Below, piece by piece: positions 47,355-59,150 of a stretch of DNA of 64,000 bases (positions are counted from its first letter, which is position 1; each line of letters opens with the position of its first letter). Under the pieces are notes generated by a model. The model was not told where the DNA came from and did no database searches. It saw nothing but the letters and a program-made list of their open reading frames with translations. The stretch comes from Emergomyces orientalis (Eukaryota > Ascomycota > Eurotiomycetes > Onygenales > Ajellomycetaceae), in contig MOWL01000049.1 of NCBI GenBank assembly GCA_002110485.1, positions 310,001 to 374,000 of the forward strand, written 5' to 3'. The position numbers were made by a program, and so were the translations under genes.

Positions 47355-47994
47355 AAGCTTTTTGAATTTTTTTAATCTTTATTCTTCGTTTTTGAGATTT
47401 TTTCATGAAATTTGTTGAAGTTAACACGGGGTTAATTGTTTTATCTTTTCTTTTTCCCTGTTATGTTCTGATGCTTTATTTATGACCTTCCGTACTTTTA
47501 TGCTGGCTTCGGTAGGAGTATCGTGGAAAAGTGGAAAGTTCAAACGATTTCCAGGGGCTGTATTAAAACCCGTTTTCCCAACCAAAATAATTAAGTCCAA
47601 GCGATGCAGTCGTGTTAGAGTTCCAAGGTTGGAGCGAACTTTATTGCGCTAAATTACAGAAACGGCTTAGCAACGTGTCTTGGCAAAGCTTATTCACAAC
47701 TTACCTCATCCGTGCATCGACATCATCATAGTTTTCGATGTGTATCATCGATGGGAAATCACTGAATACTAAACACACAACTATATCTACCACTGCCCTT
47801 AGTTTCTTTTTACTAACCACTACAGTGTTATCAGCGTGTATTAAATCTATCTAAACAGAAGCGACAATATATTACTTATGATCAATGATGACAGCTACAG
47901 TGAAAATCTTTTTCCTCCTGCTTTCCAAATCTCATCGCCTTGCATACTAATCCATCGTATCTATCTATCCCACTACCTTCTCTATTTCCACACC
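47355..47994. other. Intergenic region, eIF3b 3' flank and protease 5' flank
   Basis: About 640 bp, AT-rich. An in-frame ATG at 47878 would add 39 residues (many hydrophobic and aromatic) to the next gene; I prefer ATG 47995. Confidence 0.5.
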
Positions 47995-50052
47995 ATGTTG
48001 GGAAATATACCAAGTATTGGCGGGTCAGCAGCAAGTTCTTCCTCTCCAGGGGAGACACGGGGCAAGTTACAAGAGTCCGACGAAGCGAAGGGGGAAATGA
48101 CCATCGAAAGGTACCTCTACGTTACAGATCCATACAGAGCCAGCAGCCATCCAAACCCTCTACCGTATCCCGTCCACGGCGCAGAAGTACCGGATGGCCT
48201 TCTCCCAGAACAAAAAGCAGATATCTTAGACCTTCTATCCTCTAATGGATTCACTGCTTTACCTGAGATTCTTCTCGAGAATATCACGAAACCGGGCTAC
48301 GCTCCAACAGGGGTTAATGCCATCAAGACATTTAGTATCCTTTACAATACCAACGTTAGTACCCTGGGCAACTTCTCCTCTGCAACGACGTCTATTCGCG
48401 AATATCTTATTTCCCGCGGACTCTCGGGCGCCCATGTCGATATCGCCCATAAAAATCTATGCTTCAAGCCGTCCCTTTTTCCAATCTCTCCAACTGATCC
48501 GGCGACAGCCGTCTACGAAAAGATTAAGGATGAGCTCCTCGAACTTTTGCATGCCAGTCTTGGCTCCTCTTGGAAATTTTTTAGCTTGTTCTGCGTTGGC
48601 AGGACGGAGGATACGGCCCTTCCCACGGTTGTTGTCTTAGTGCAGCCTACGAAAACGCATGACTGGGCATATATTCAGAAGGCAATGAGAAAAATTATCG
48701 GTGAACAATGCCCAGATTACATTTCCCTCAACAGTGAATTGCTTCCTGGAACCTTACCTGAATACGCCGAACCCTCTTATCAGGATACTGGCGAAACGGG
48801 GATATCGCAACTGGGCAACATCTCAGATGAATGCAAAGTGGAAATGGGATTCTCCGTTGGTATTCGTGGAGAACCCCGTGGCGGCACCGCGGGTGGATTT
48901 GTCATGCTCAAACAGAACGGAATAACATGGAAGGGAATCATCACTAACCACCATGTTGCCACACCCCTAGTAAAAACCGCATCTTCCCCAAGGATCGTGG
49001 CCCGGGCGAACATTTTCGGCTTCTCTCCCCCTGAAGACGGCGATACTGCCGTGGAACTTCAGTTTTTTGCAGGCGGAGATGTTGAAGCGACAAAGCAACA
49101 TATAGATATGCGTGTTCGCAATTTGGAACAGCTTTTCTCGGAATACACAAAGAGACAAGAACGCTTTACCCTGGACAAGGCGCAACCGTCGGCATTTTCG
49201 CACCTCCAAACGGCAATATCAGATACGCAAACCAGCCTTGAAAAAACACGCCGTATCCAGTCGTTCGTAGCGGATATGCCTCTCCGCCTTGGGGTTGTAC
49301 TACTATCCTCAGGAAACTTGTTATACCACAAGAAGATCCATGACTGGGCATTCGTGGAGCTGTCAAATGGTAATGCTGATGCTGGTTTTGGTTCTGATTC
49401 TGCGGCTACGACTGCATCTGCTGCACAATTCCAACCCAATTACATGCCATCTGTGCCACGGAATCATCACCCCACGCAATATGGGTTTGAGCTTGATTTA
49501 GGCCCCAAAAGCCTAAGATGGCCTCTAGTCTCATTTGGGCAATTGTGTCCTGGAAAATACTATATTAAGCAGGGGAGAAGCACAGGCGTTACCGGAGGAG
49601 TATGTAACGGCGTTCTAGCCGTTTGTAACTGGACACAGGGAGATCGAGGTGGGCATCGCGAACTATACGACGAATTTGGTAATCACATCGATTATGCCCC
49701 GCAAAATTCAGAGACAGGTGCATGTACTACTGAAGAGTACATAATCCTCAGCAAGAGTAGACGTGCAGGTGATTCTAAGACCTATGCGCAAGCTAGCTTC
49801 TGCGAGCCAGGCGACGACGGCTCGTTCATTATTGGCGCGGACGGGAGTGTATGCGGGCTATTACATGGTACTGCCACTGCACTATGTGGTGGAGGAAACG
49901 CTGCGGGGAGAGAATTTCTCCACCCTGGCGCTGGGCTGGCGATGTGTTTCTCTGACATTGTTGAATATGTCGAATTACGGACGAGGGCTACGGATTGTGA
50001 GGGGAATCCTGTGGGGGCTCCGGCAGTTTTAGAGCTGCCTGGTGTAACATAA
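47995..50052 (+). CDS. Trypsin-fold serine protease with helical insertion
   Basis: Single exon, 685 aa from ATG 47995 (724 aa if ATG 47878 is used). The N-terminal half (about 1-290) has no family I recognise. A chymotrypsin-like domain follows: catalytic His in IITNHHVA (His320), Asp in IHDWAFVE (Asp450) and Ser in GDDGSFI (Ser610, where the classical motif is GDSGG). Between His and Asp lies a predicted helical, coiled-coil-like insertion (about 365-430, ATKQHIDMRVRNLEQLFSEY...), unusual for this fold. The last strands GADGSVCGLLHG and GLAMCFSDIVEYV fit the end of the domain. No signal peptide, so it is likely intracellular. Fungal proteins of this type are often single-exon and variably present; function unknown. 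With the full triad visible, proteolytic activity is plausible. Confidence 0.85.
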   Translation: MLGNIPSIGGSAASSSSPGETRGKLQESDEAKGEMTIERYLYVTDPYRASSHPNPLPYPVHGAEVPDGLLPEQKADILDLLSSNGFTALPEILLENITKPGYAPTGVNAIKTFSILYNTNVSTLGNFSSATTSIREYLISRGLSGAHVDIAHKNLCFKPSLFPISPTDPATAVYEKIKDELLELLHASLGSSWKFFSLFCVGRTEDTALPTVVVLVQPTKTHDWAYIQKAMRKIIGEQCPDYISLNSELLPGTLPEYAEPSYQDTGETGISQLGNISDECKVEMGFSVGIRGEPRGGTAGGFVMLKQNGITWKGIITNHHVATPLVKTASSPRIVARANIFGFSPPEDGDTAVELQFFAGGDVEATKQHIDMRVRNLEQLFSEYTKRQERFTLDKAQPSAFSHLQTAISDTQTSLEKTRRIQSFVADMPLRLGVVLLSSGNLLYHKKIHDWAFVELSNGNADAGFGSDSAATTASAAQFQPNYMPSVPRNHHPTQYGFELDLGPKSLRWPLVSFGQLCPGKYYIKQGRSTGVTGGVCNGVLAVCNWTQGDRGGHRELYDEFGNHIDYAPQNSETGACTTEEYIILSKSRRAGDSKTYAQASFCEPGDDGSFIIGADGSVCGLLHGTATALCGGGNAAGREFLHPGAGLAMCFSDIVEYVELRTRATDCEGNPVGAPAVLELPGVT

Positions 50053-50351
50053 TATGGGGTATGGAGTTAGTAGACCATGATGGATTTCAAGTATACGGTT
50101 TACAAAGCTGGATTGAAAGTAGTAGGGCGTAGTAACAACTAACTATAAAACGAGTTAGTGTATTTCATTTCAAGTTCTCATTCTGATAAGCTCAGGTAAA
50201 GCAAAAGTTATATATAACTACTGCCATACATAGATAAACCAAATTCAGGCCTGCTCTACACATACACATACGCGCACACTCTTGACTTCCTGCCCCCTCT
50301 CCAGGCCCCACTACTCAAAACCTCCGCCGAACCCATGTCAAGCTCAACCTT
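50053..50351. other. Short convergent intergenic region
   Basis: About 300 bp between the 3' ends of the protease and dienelactone hydrolase genes. Nothing recognisable. Confidence 0.5.
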
Positions 50352-51453
50352 TCACAGATGCGCATTGAACCATGTAACCGCCTGAACGAAGGCCTGCTCT
50401 TTAGCGAACATGACGACTTTATTACTCAGGTCGCCGCGAACGGCGAAACCGTGCTCGACGCCGCTGAACAGGTTGATCTGCCAGGGGAGGCCGACTTTGG
50501 CGAGGATTACTTCGGATTCATGGCGCAGTTTTGCGGGGAAGATGGTGTCGGTTTCTACAATTTTTTGTAGGGGGGAGGGGTTATACATAGGGAAATATAA
50601 TTAAGGACCCCTTTTATTTTTAAATTTTTTTTTTTTTTTTGGGGGGGGAGGGAGGGTTTGCTTACCAGCAGCGGAAATGGCATAAGGACCCTTGATGGCT
50701 AGCAGTTCCTCAGGCGTGACGAAGGATGGATGCGCGACGTATCCCACATCGATGCCTCCGCCCTCTTTCATGAATCGGGTAACATACTACATATATGTAT
50801 AAGAAAAATATATCAGGAGTTTTCAAAGTTGAAAAATGAAGAATGAAAAAAAAAAAAAAAAAAAAGGCCAGTCTCCAACATTCCACATCCAAGACAAGTT
50901 AAAAAAAGAAAAGGAGCAAACAAACCTTAGCACCAAAACAATAACCCGCAGCCCCAATCCTCTTAACCCCCAACGTCTCACGCATATATTTAATCGTAGC
51001 AGCCGCAATGGGATCGATATTTTCGGTGGTATAATCCTTCAGCCAGGCCATGATGTCCACGCCACTCCGGACCTGGTTCATGGTTAAGGGCTTTCCACGG
51101 AACAGGTCCGGGACCACGGTCAGGTAGCCGCGGGAAGCATAGTCGTCGGCGACGAATTTGGTGTTGTCGGCGAGGCCCAGGATGTCCGTGATGATTATGA
51201 TGGCTTTTTCTGGTTTCGCTGTGGTGGTGGTTGGGGGATGGGAGATGTATATGTCGACTGGATGATTGGGTTCAATAATGATAGGGACTATTGTTAGTAT
51301 ATTTATGCTAGAAGGGTACGTTCGTTTAAATATTCATGGTTGGGGATGGGATAGGGGGAATGCACTGTCGCCGATTTTCTTGATCTCTCCTGAGGAGGTT
51401 CCCTTGTGTTTGAAGCCGCGAGTGCAGCAGGCGGCGGGGGGGTTGGAGGCCAT
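50352..51453 (-). CDS. Dienelactone hydrolase family alpha/beta hydrolase
   Basis: Exons 51453-51366, 51287-50926, 50786-50666 and 50554-50352 give 257 aa. The opening CCTRGFKHKGT is the usual fungal DLH N-terminus. The nucleophile elbow GYCFGAK places Cys146. The acid is Asp193 in ETDTIFP and the base His225 in GVEHGF; the spacings (47 and 32) match bacterial dienelactone hydrolase. DILGLADNTKFVADDYASRGY is the typical second strand/helix. Family members hydrolyse lactones and esters, and fungal ones act in aromatic degradation or as general carboxylesterases; the substrate here is unknown. Intron 1 has a textbook TACTAAC branch. The third intron contains T and G homopolymer runs (50627-50650) and the second an A run (50846-50865). 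Confidence 0.93.
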
Positions 51454-52935
51454 TATTCGGGGTATTGAATTTTGTAGGATGGGAAATTAGACAGTGCGAG
51501 GATGTGATTTTATTTCTGGACGATGGGAAGCGAAATTGATAGTATCTACGGCCTAACGTTACCAATGTGGATCGCTTTTGTATATTTAAGCTCTCGTCGC
51601 TGTGGCAGCCTGGCGCAAGGCACCTACGCGGGGTATCAGCCTCCATCTCCACCTGCCTAGGTCCACAATACTGTACCTAGGTTAGGTAGAAAATTTATCT
51701 ATCTACCCCTCAATGCCCACCTCCGTATCGGAAAATCTCAAACTTGCATTGCGGGGCAGCTGGGTACGGGACATGAGGGAGATGAATTCTGCTCTTTGTG
51801 TGCTTGACCATATGTATGAAGTGATCGTGCCTAGCACCTGTTCGTTCTTTTCTGCCTTAATTGCTGATATCATTGTTTTATTTTGATATCAGTATTCCTT
51901 GTCGTCAGTCTTTTATCGTCCTTTGTTAACTTTTCTCTAGTTACTATCTTTCTTTTTAACACCTCTCAGCTTACCAATCACAGTGCAGCCAGTCCACGCA
52001 GAACAAACTGAAAATATCAATCTCCCCTCCTGGGGCTCCCCTAAATGTTTCAAGCTGAAGATTTTACTGCTTATAGCCATGCTCTTCTGTATACAAACCG
52101 GCATTTGCAGGCACATTACATTATACTATCTATGCAGCATTAAAAAGCTCCAAACTCGTTCTATCCATCCATTCACCAGCTGCTGGCTTTACAAATCTAC
52201 AAATCGAGAAACTTCAACCATTTAACTAAAAACGCATCGTGGAACTTAGAAAGGATTCAAACAAGCCCGCCCGCACGCAACGGACAGAAGGAGAACACCC
52301 CAGAATCATTATTATTGGAGATTATTAATGGCTCGCTCTCCAACTGACTAGGGCCCGTAGCTCACTCTCAGCCGGCAACAATCGATCTCGGGCTCCGAAT
52401 CCCTCCCTGCCATGATATCTAGCTCCCTAACCCACCCCCAAACCCCACTATGACGATGTTGCTAGCTCAGCTGTAACCGCTGGCTTGTTTTCAGCATTAC
52501 TAAGTCCAGCAATGACGGGTTTGGTGGGGTTTCGATGGATCTCGGACCCCAAGCTAGCAGCATCTGAGACAGGGACGAACAAGCAAAGGCAATGCAAGGG
52601 GGATAACTCCTGCGTACTGCGACCACCCAGGAACAACGTTTATTGTATGGACAGTACGATACATTACAGTGCTACGTCCTACTGTACCTGCCCTGCGGCT
52701 GAAAGAATGTTTAATAATTGATAAATATTACAGAAAGAACTAGCTCATACCTAGTATATATATATATATATATGAGGGGAACCCGGCAGGATGCAAAGGA
52801 TTGCTCACAAATAAAGCACCTATCTTCTGCCCTTCAATTATTGAGTGACTGCACATCCTGTCTGATATCACGCCTCTACACATAGAAACACATACAGACT
52901 GACATTCATACAAAAGCCTTCAACAATCATAAATC
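51454..52935. other. Divergent intergenic region with (TA)n tract
   Basis: About 1.5 kb between the dienelactone hydrolase and NmrA-like genes, which point away from each other. A (TA)n tract lies at 52755-52772. Frames at 51983-52721 lack coding character. Confidence 0.5.
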
Positions 52936-54111
52936 ATGGGTGCTGCCAAATTCCTCATCACAGGTTCTACCAGTGGTCTGGGTGCCTCTGTCCTAGCCAC
53001 TCTCTACAAGTCTGTCGACAACCCAGCTGAGATCATAGCTACCTCATCCCGTGCTGGAGCCGCCGCGAAACTCCAGCAAGATTACCCGGGCACCCAGTTC
53101 CGGATCGTCAACTATGACGATGAACCAGCGCTGGAAAAAGCCTTTGAAGGTGTCGAGAGGCTGTTTTTCGTCTCGACCCCTGTCACAGATGTGAATAGGA
53201 GGGCCAAGCAGCATTCAAATGTCATTGAAGCTGCGAAGAGAGCTGGTGTTGGTCATGTACGAATAGCTCCATTTTTGTCTAGTGGAATCTGCATATATTT
53301 ACTCCTCCCCGTTGTTTGATTTTCTGCAGGTTTACTATTCCAGCCTCGCATTTGGCGGCTACGGATCGCACTCAAAAGCCGTCGTGCAGACGGCCCATTT
53401 AATCACAGAAGAACAGTTGAAAAAGTAAACTTCCCCCCCTCCCACCCCCCCCCCCCCCTCCCTCTCCCTTCCTTCTCCCCAAACAAAATCAATCTTCTTA
53501 TCCCCAATCCGATCCCTACCTTACTAACATCCCCCCCCAGATCCGGCATCTCATACACATCCATCCGCGAAGGCATCTACGCAGACGCCTTTCCCGTCTT
53601 CGCCGCCTGGTACCCAGACACAACCACCATCTACATCCCCACCGACGGCGCCATCGCCTACACCTCCCGCGCCGAACTAGGCGAAGCCAACGCAAACCTC
53701 ATGCTCCGTGACCCAGCCACCCTCCCCTCCCTCATCCAAAACGACAACAACATCGCCCTCCTGACGGGTCCGCGCGCATATACTTTCGCAGAACTCGCTG
53801 AGGCCCTAACCCGCGCAACGGGCAAGAAAGTAACGCTACAGAAGATTCCGCGGGAACAGTATGCAGATGTCGTTGCAGCGGAGGATGCCAGGGAGGGCCA
53901 TGGGATGAAATCGGCACAGTTCTTTGAAATGTGGGCTAGTTTGTTGGATGCGGTGGGACAGGGGGAGGCAGAGATGGTGGGTCCGCTGATGGGTGAGTTG
54001 CTGGGTCGCCCGCCGCGGGATGGCTTGGAGTACATTGAGGAGTTGGTGAAGGAGGCGGGGCCTCGCGGGGGTTATACGTGGCATCAAAATTATGATGTTG
54101 TGAAGCAGTAG
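52936..54111 (+). CDS. NmrA-like / quinone-oxidoreductase-2-type NAD(P)-binding protein
   Basis: Exons 52936-53256, 53330-53424 and 53541-54111 give 328 aa. The Rossmann start FLITGSTSGLGASVLA (GxxGxxG type) is at residues 6-21. ATSSRAGAAAKL follows strand 2, and RLFFVSTPVTDVNRRAKQHSNVIEAAKRAGV continues the fold. VYYSSLAFGGYGSH resembles the QOR2/TMR group, in which the short-chain-dehydrogenase Tyr is absent. The substrate half includes YTFAELAEALTRATGKKVTL, typical of NmrA/atypical SDR proteins. These act as NAD(P)H:quinone reductases or as redox-sensing regulators; which applies here is unknown. The second intron is almost pure pyrimidine with a long C run. Confidence 0.9.
53440..53460 (+). 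repeat. Poly-C rich tract inside intron 2 of the NmrA-like gene
   Basis: A run of C broken by single A/T bases, part of a pyrimidine-rich intron of about 116 nt. Length may vary between isolates or be a sequencing artefact. Confidence 0.8.
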
Positions 54112-55014
54112 ATGATGGTTTATATCATTATTTATGTGAGTGTGCATGCGCGTGTTGCTTTTTTACTTTTTCTTAAATTGTAAATGTACTATATATGACT
54201 TGATGATTTTTGCTGGGTGGGGAATTGTATGACTTGAAAGAAGAAGCTGAGGATTAAAGAGAGGGTTTATGAAATTCCAGCCAATGTTAGTTGAGAAAAA
54301 TAATACAATAATAAGAAGTAATACATTTTAACTTCAATATTTAAACTTTGCTTTTTTAGCTTTGGTTCAATGGCAAGTTCTGCTTTCTCTGCACAGTACA
54401 TTTGTGGGGGCTTTCAGAATACATCTAACTCCGTTATGAAGAGGCCCGGTACGAAGTATTTTTGAGTATTTTATGAAAAAATCTGTGTATAAGCTAATCT
54501 GAAGAAAAACAGGTGATTTTTTTCTCTACTCTCTATAGAGCACTATTTGAGCTTATTCCTTGTGATGATTCTCAATCTTATTTATTATTAACTAACTAGT
54601 AGTAGTACTTATTCAAGGTGAAGATCATTAGTCATTATATGCCAGCTCGGTGCGCAGGAAAAAGAATAATAGGTGTGGACCTCACACAAAACACTGGGGA
54701 GCCTTAACCTTTACTGAAATAGGGAATTTATTTTGGGTTAAATGAATTAATGACGTGGTTGAAGCAGTAAGCCAGATATTATTGGGTGGGATTGTTGGGG
54801 GAGTTTGTTAATTGGTGTGCTAGAATGATAGCGATGGAGGTGCTCATGGAAATGGAATTTACTGAGTAAAGTAGTTTATCTATGTAAGGACGTGCGGGCA
54901 TACTTTGACAATGAGTGAATCAACCATATAAAGGAGTTGTATAGTTATAGTAATCTGTAGCATGATAGCTAGGGAGAGGTCCCACAAGCCAGTTACATAC
55001 TCAGCAGGGAGAAG

Positions 55015-55036
55015 ATAATAATAATAATAAACATAA

Positions 55037-55073
<37 letters not shown>
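55015..55073. repeat. Inverted trinucleotide repeat (ATA)5 ... (ATT)12
   Basis: (ATA)n at 55015-55030 is followed by a short spacer and (ATT)12 at 55038-55073. The two arms are complementary, so a 16-bp A/T hairpin can form. Confidence 0.88.
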
Positions 55074-55074
<1 letters not shown>

Positions 55075-55301
55075 TACTTGTCTCGGGGACGAATAGCAGA
55101 GCTAAGGCAGACCCGACAGAGTGGTTCGTGGTGGCGGTGATTGATTGATGAATGGCTGGGGATGATGGGGTTGGGGATGCTGGAGATCGATACGGTCTGA
55201 AGGGAGGGAGAGAATATATAAATATATCAATTGCAATTGTATGGGCTATAGTCCTTGGAAAAGGGATTAATGAATATCACAGATATAGACATAGACATTG
55301 A

Positions 55302-55322
55302 GATAGATAGATAGATAGATAG
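55302..55322. repeat. (GATA)n microsatellite
   Basis: About five tandem GATA units seen directly. Confidence 0.85.
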
Positions 55323-56164
55323 TTGTGAGATTCCTCTTTTCCGTTCTTTTCTTTTCTTTCTTTCAAGCCCATTTTTGGTTCTCTGCATTAATTAACTGGA
55401 CTACACAAAGAGTAGTCAACCTTCAATTCCCGTGCTGCATTGTTTCTTTCCTTTGTTTAAGTATTTTTCAGGCAAAAAATAAGACAAAATCAAATAAAAT
55501 TTGAAATTGAAAGCCTGTTTCTTCTGAAAAGGCCTGGTTGTTCATCAGTTACTAGTTATAGAGCTAGCTAGTTCTTTCAATCCTCCTCCTCCTCCTCCTC
55601 TTCCTCCTGTTCCTCTTCCCACCTTTCTAAATATTGTATTTTGTTTTGCAACCCAGTGCTGCGGTTTGGCCACTCCATGGGAGAGGGAATATCCCCCTGT
55701 GTCTCTGTGGTAGCACTGCATGAAATAAGTGAGAATTAACCAGCAAGAGATCCGAGAGAGAGGTGTGTGGCGTCTTCCCAGCCTGTCCTCTCAGTCAACA
55801 TTACTATTTCGTTCCAGTGTGTGCTATTATTGCCATTTGACACATCATCGTCACCATCTTAATCCATATCATTATTTTCCATCGTTGTCATTGTCATTGT
55901 CATCGTTCCTGTTGTCTTTGTTGCTGCCCATTCCTCCCTATCTTTCCTCTTATCTGCCTGTAACTTGACTGTCTTAGTAACAAACCTCAATTCCTCAAAC
56001 CTCAACCACCACAAACCTTGGGAACTTCGCTGTTTAACCCCAACAACTCTCCCTCGCCCACAACCCCGGAGCTCTAGGAACCAGGTCCAGGACTAGGCAC
56101 AAGGCCAAGGGCATCTCCTCCTCCACCTCCTCCTCCATCCCCCGGGTTCCCAGTACCCCAGAGC

Positions 56165-57649
56165 ATGTACACGCTCAAACAAGACCGCCCACATCCTGTC
56201 CCGCCGCCACCACCTCTCACCATGGATCACCTCCAGCATGGCTATTCCACCACGAATCCAGTTACTCTGCCCGGCATCCCAGAGGCCGCCAGGGCAGTTT
56301 CCACGGTTTACGAAGGCCGCATCTATTCCCTCGATGTCGTCCAGCAACCCATCCGCGCAAGAATGTGCGGCTTCGGCGACAAGGTCGGTGCTGTCTCCCC
56401 TGCTCCACTCTCCCTCCTCCCCGCCAACCCCACCCACCCCCTCCTCTTTTTTTTTTCTTTTTTCTTTTTTCTTTTTTTTTTTTTGGGGGGGGGCCTTAGC
56501 TAGCTAGCTATATAGATATATATCCCACCAAACCTGTGTTAGTTGATTAACAGCGCGCCCATATATAGGACCGGAGACCCATTACCCCCCCGCCCTGTAT
56601 TAGATTGATAGTCCGCGATGCTGCTACCCAGAAGGAAATCGATATTAAGTATGATATTGCCGCCTCTCCCTAGTTGGATACATTCATCCTCTAATGCAAT
56701 TTGTTCTCTAGTGAAATCGACACCTCATTCTACGTCCTGACCGTCGACCTGTGGAATGCGGAGGGGACCAGCGAAGTCAACCTTGTCAGACATTCAGCTA
56801 CCTCTCCCTCCATCTCCACCGCTACCTCCTCTGCCTACCCTCCTCCTGCGAACATCATGCCTTTCCCCCCCTATGCCCAGCCTCATGGCTATGCCCAAAG
56901 CGCATACCAGCCCTACTACGGCGGACAACCAGGGTACAATCCCCATACGGGCTACCAATATCCGCAAGGAGCGCCCGATCCATACTACCAGGCCCTCCCG
57001 CCCACTGGCGCATACTATCCTCCCGGCACGCCCACTCAAACCCTTGCCCCCCAGTCAGCGTTGGCACCGCACATTTCAGCTGCGTCAACTGGCATGTTCA
57101 CCCGCAACCTCATTGGCAGCCTAAGCGCCAGCGCCTTCCGCCTGACCGACCCAGATGACAAAATAGGAGTCTGGTTCGTCTTGCAGGATCTCAGCGTTCG
57201 GACAGAAGGCTCGTTCCGGTATGTTTCTACTCATTTCACCTACACACGCGCGCACACAACACACAGCACAGCACACACGCACACTCGCACTCACACACTC
57301 TCTCTGTCCACGCTAACATCAAATATTTTGCAGACTAAAAATGAACTTCGTCAACGTCGGCACCCAAAGCCAGCCCCAGGAACAATCCCCGGGCGGCACC
57401 CCATCCAGCCCCGTGATCAACGTTGGCTCCGCACCCGTACTGGCCTCGGTCTTCTCCGATGTTTTCCAGGTGTACTCGGCCAAGAAGTTCCCTGGTGTCA
57501 TCGAGAGCACGCCGTTAAGCAAATGCTTTGCTTTTCAGGGTATCAAAATCCCCATCCGCAAGGATGGAGTCAAGGGACCCCGCGGCGGCCAGGCGCATGG
57601 AGCCAAGGGCCATGATGTGGAAGGGGATGATTGGGAAAATGAAGCGTGA
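56165..57649 (+). CDS. velB: Velvet-family developmental regulator VelB
   Basis: Exons 56165-56383, 56569-56648, 56712-57218 and 57334-57649 give 373 aa (354 if the ATG at 56222 is the start); A. nidulans VelB is similar in size. The velvet domain is split by a Pro/Tyr/Gly-rich insert, a VelB hallmark. First half: SLDVVQQPIRARMCGFGDK, DRRPITPPPCIRLIV, TSFYVLTVDLWN. Insert (about 130-220): YYGGQPGYNPHTGYQYPQG. Second half: NLIGSLSASAFRLTDPDDKIGVWFVLQDLSVRTEGSFRL and KFPGVIESTPLSKCFAFQGIKIPIRKDG. Known role: NF-kB-like DNA-binding partner of VeA and VosA, linking light and development to secondary metabolism and spore viability. Intron 1 has T and G runs; intron 3 is CA-rich. Confidence 0.96.
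56447..56490 (+). repeat. Pyrimidine tract followed by G run in velB intron 1
   Basis: A long T/C tract, mostly T with single C, followed directly by nine or so G. Seen directly; part of the 185-nt first intron. Confidence 0.8.
57241..57302 (+). repeat. CA-rich tract in velB intron 3
   Basis: About 60 bp of CACACA-type sequence with CGCG and CAGC interruptions within the 115-nt intron. Confidence 0.8.
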
Positions 57650-59150
57650 CAAATGAGTTATTTTTTAATTTTTTTATAAATTTTTTTTCTTTCCCATCCT
57701 TTACTTTCGTTTTCTTTTCCGTACACCAGCGGCAGCACTGGGGGGCTCTTAAGTGGCGGAAACGGCGTTCCGGCATGGACTTCCCTTGCGCTTGTTTTTC
57801 GGATCAAATTCGGTTTGATTTCCGTGTCTCTCCTTCCTATTCTTTCTTTCTTTCATTCTATCTTGGATTTCGGTTATCTTTTCGTTTTCTTTTCCGTTTT
57901 CTTTTTTGAAATTGGACGGGCCGGTCGGGGTTATTTTTGGCTTGGTGTAGATTTTGCCCTGTGCTCGTGCGCGCGTGCATGCATGTTTCCTTTTTCTCTC
58001 TCTCTCCTTATTGCTTTCTGGTTGTTTTACCTTGTTCCTTCTTCTCTAATTATTCGCTGTGGGCTGCATGCTAGCAGATGGCTCTTTCTTTTGGGTTTTT
58101 GCTCTCCTTTTTTTAATATTTTAAATAAAAACCTGAATCTGCGAGTGGATATTGGCTTGGGGTTGGATTGAGGCGGAGGCCGGGGAAAATAATCAAAATC
58201 AAAATCAGGAGAAAACAAACGAATGAACGAGCAAGGCTGAGGCTGTGGAGATGTAAACTGGAAGTAAACCAGGGCTGGTTGATGAGATACATATGGGACC
58301 CGGGTCTGTTTATGGCTGGCTAGGCCATTATTCATCTGAGGGTTATACCTACACTACATTCACCTGCTTTCCTTCGCCGGGCGTGTTACATATAAAGGGG
58401 CCTTTTCTAGTTCTTCTCGTCCTCAGTTTCTTTCTTTTGTTTCTTTCTATCTTTCTTCCTTTTGTTTTTTAATGAATATGTCCGGGTTTTTCAGTTTTCC
58501 TTGATTGATTACGCTCCCTCCTCCTTACTTGCCCTTTTCTTTGTCTAAATTTTTTTATGCAATTGTCAAATAGTGATGTCTAATGGTCCTGTTCCAACCT
58601 CCTGTTCTTTCTTTGCTTCTCCATGTATTTTGTGTGGTCGAGGTGGATAGAGCTGGCGTTTGGGGGGGGGGGGGGTTTAGTGGGCTTTCTCAATTACTTA
58701 CTTGCCTTGGTGTATATACATACATATATATCCACGCAAAGCCAGGCATTAACAAGGTTGATTTGGAGTAAATGCATAAAATAGCTAATTGAAATCCATT
58801 GATTAATTAAATTAAATTAAATTAAATTAAATTAGATCACTGATGGAAACAAGTGTTACCAGCAAAAATATGAATGGTCTCATTCTCCTAATTCTATTTG
58901 AATGGTGATAATGAAACTTTCTTTTCTCTGCCCCTCTCCACTCTCTCTCTCCCCATGAGTTATTTTTTCTCACTCACCACGGATTACCAACACCGGGATA
59001 ATTGGGTTATATATCATCTCGTTTCTCCATCGATCTATACACCTCTTTCCCTGTCCCTTTAGTCGCCGCTTCTTCCGCCCTTGGCCTGCCCACGGCCCCT
59101 GCGAGCGCCCTCTACCCCACGGCATATTACCCTCTCTTGTCCACACCATA
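57650..59150. other. Intergenic region between velB and the DUF3602 gene
   Basis: About 1.5 kb including the velB 3' UTR. It holds a G run at 58662-58675 and (TTAAA)n at 58803-58835. No coding sequence supported. Confidence 0.5.
58803..58835. repeat. (TTAAA)n pentanucleotide repeat
   Basis: About six tandem units seen directly. Confidence 0.88.

Larger units (their letters stand above)
54112..56164. other. Long 5' region of velB, AT-rich with microsatellites
   Basis: About 2 kb without a supported gene. The right half (55330-56160) becomes pyrimidine-rich (CCT and TTC repeats at 55581-55608), as often seen in long leaders of fungal regulators, and is probably velB promoter plus 5' UTR. The ORF at 55729-55968 is part of this low-complexity sequence. 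Confidence 0.5.

Noticed and set aside
52485..52721. 78-residue plus-strand frame
   Set aside because: Short, no family, and mirrored by a frame on the other strand; likely chance in promoter DNA.
55729..55968. 79-residue plus-strand frame upstream of velB
   Set aside because: It lies in the pyrimidine-rich leader, giving Ser/Leu/His low complexity with no family.
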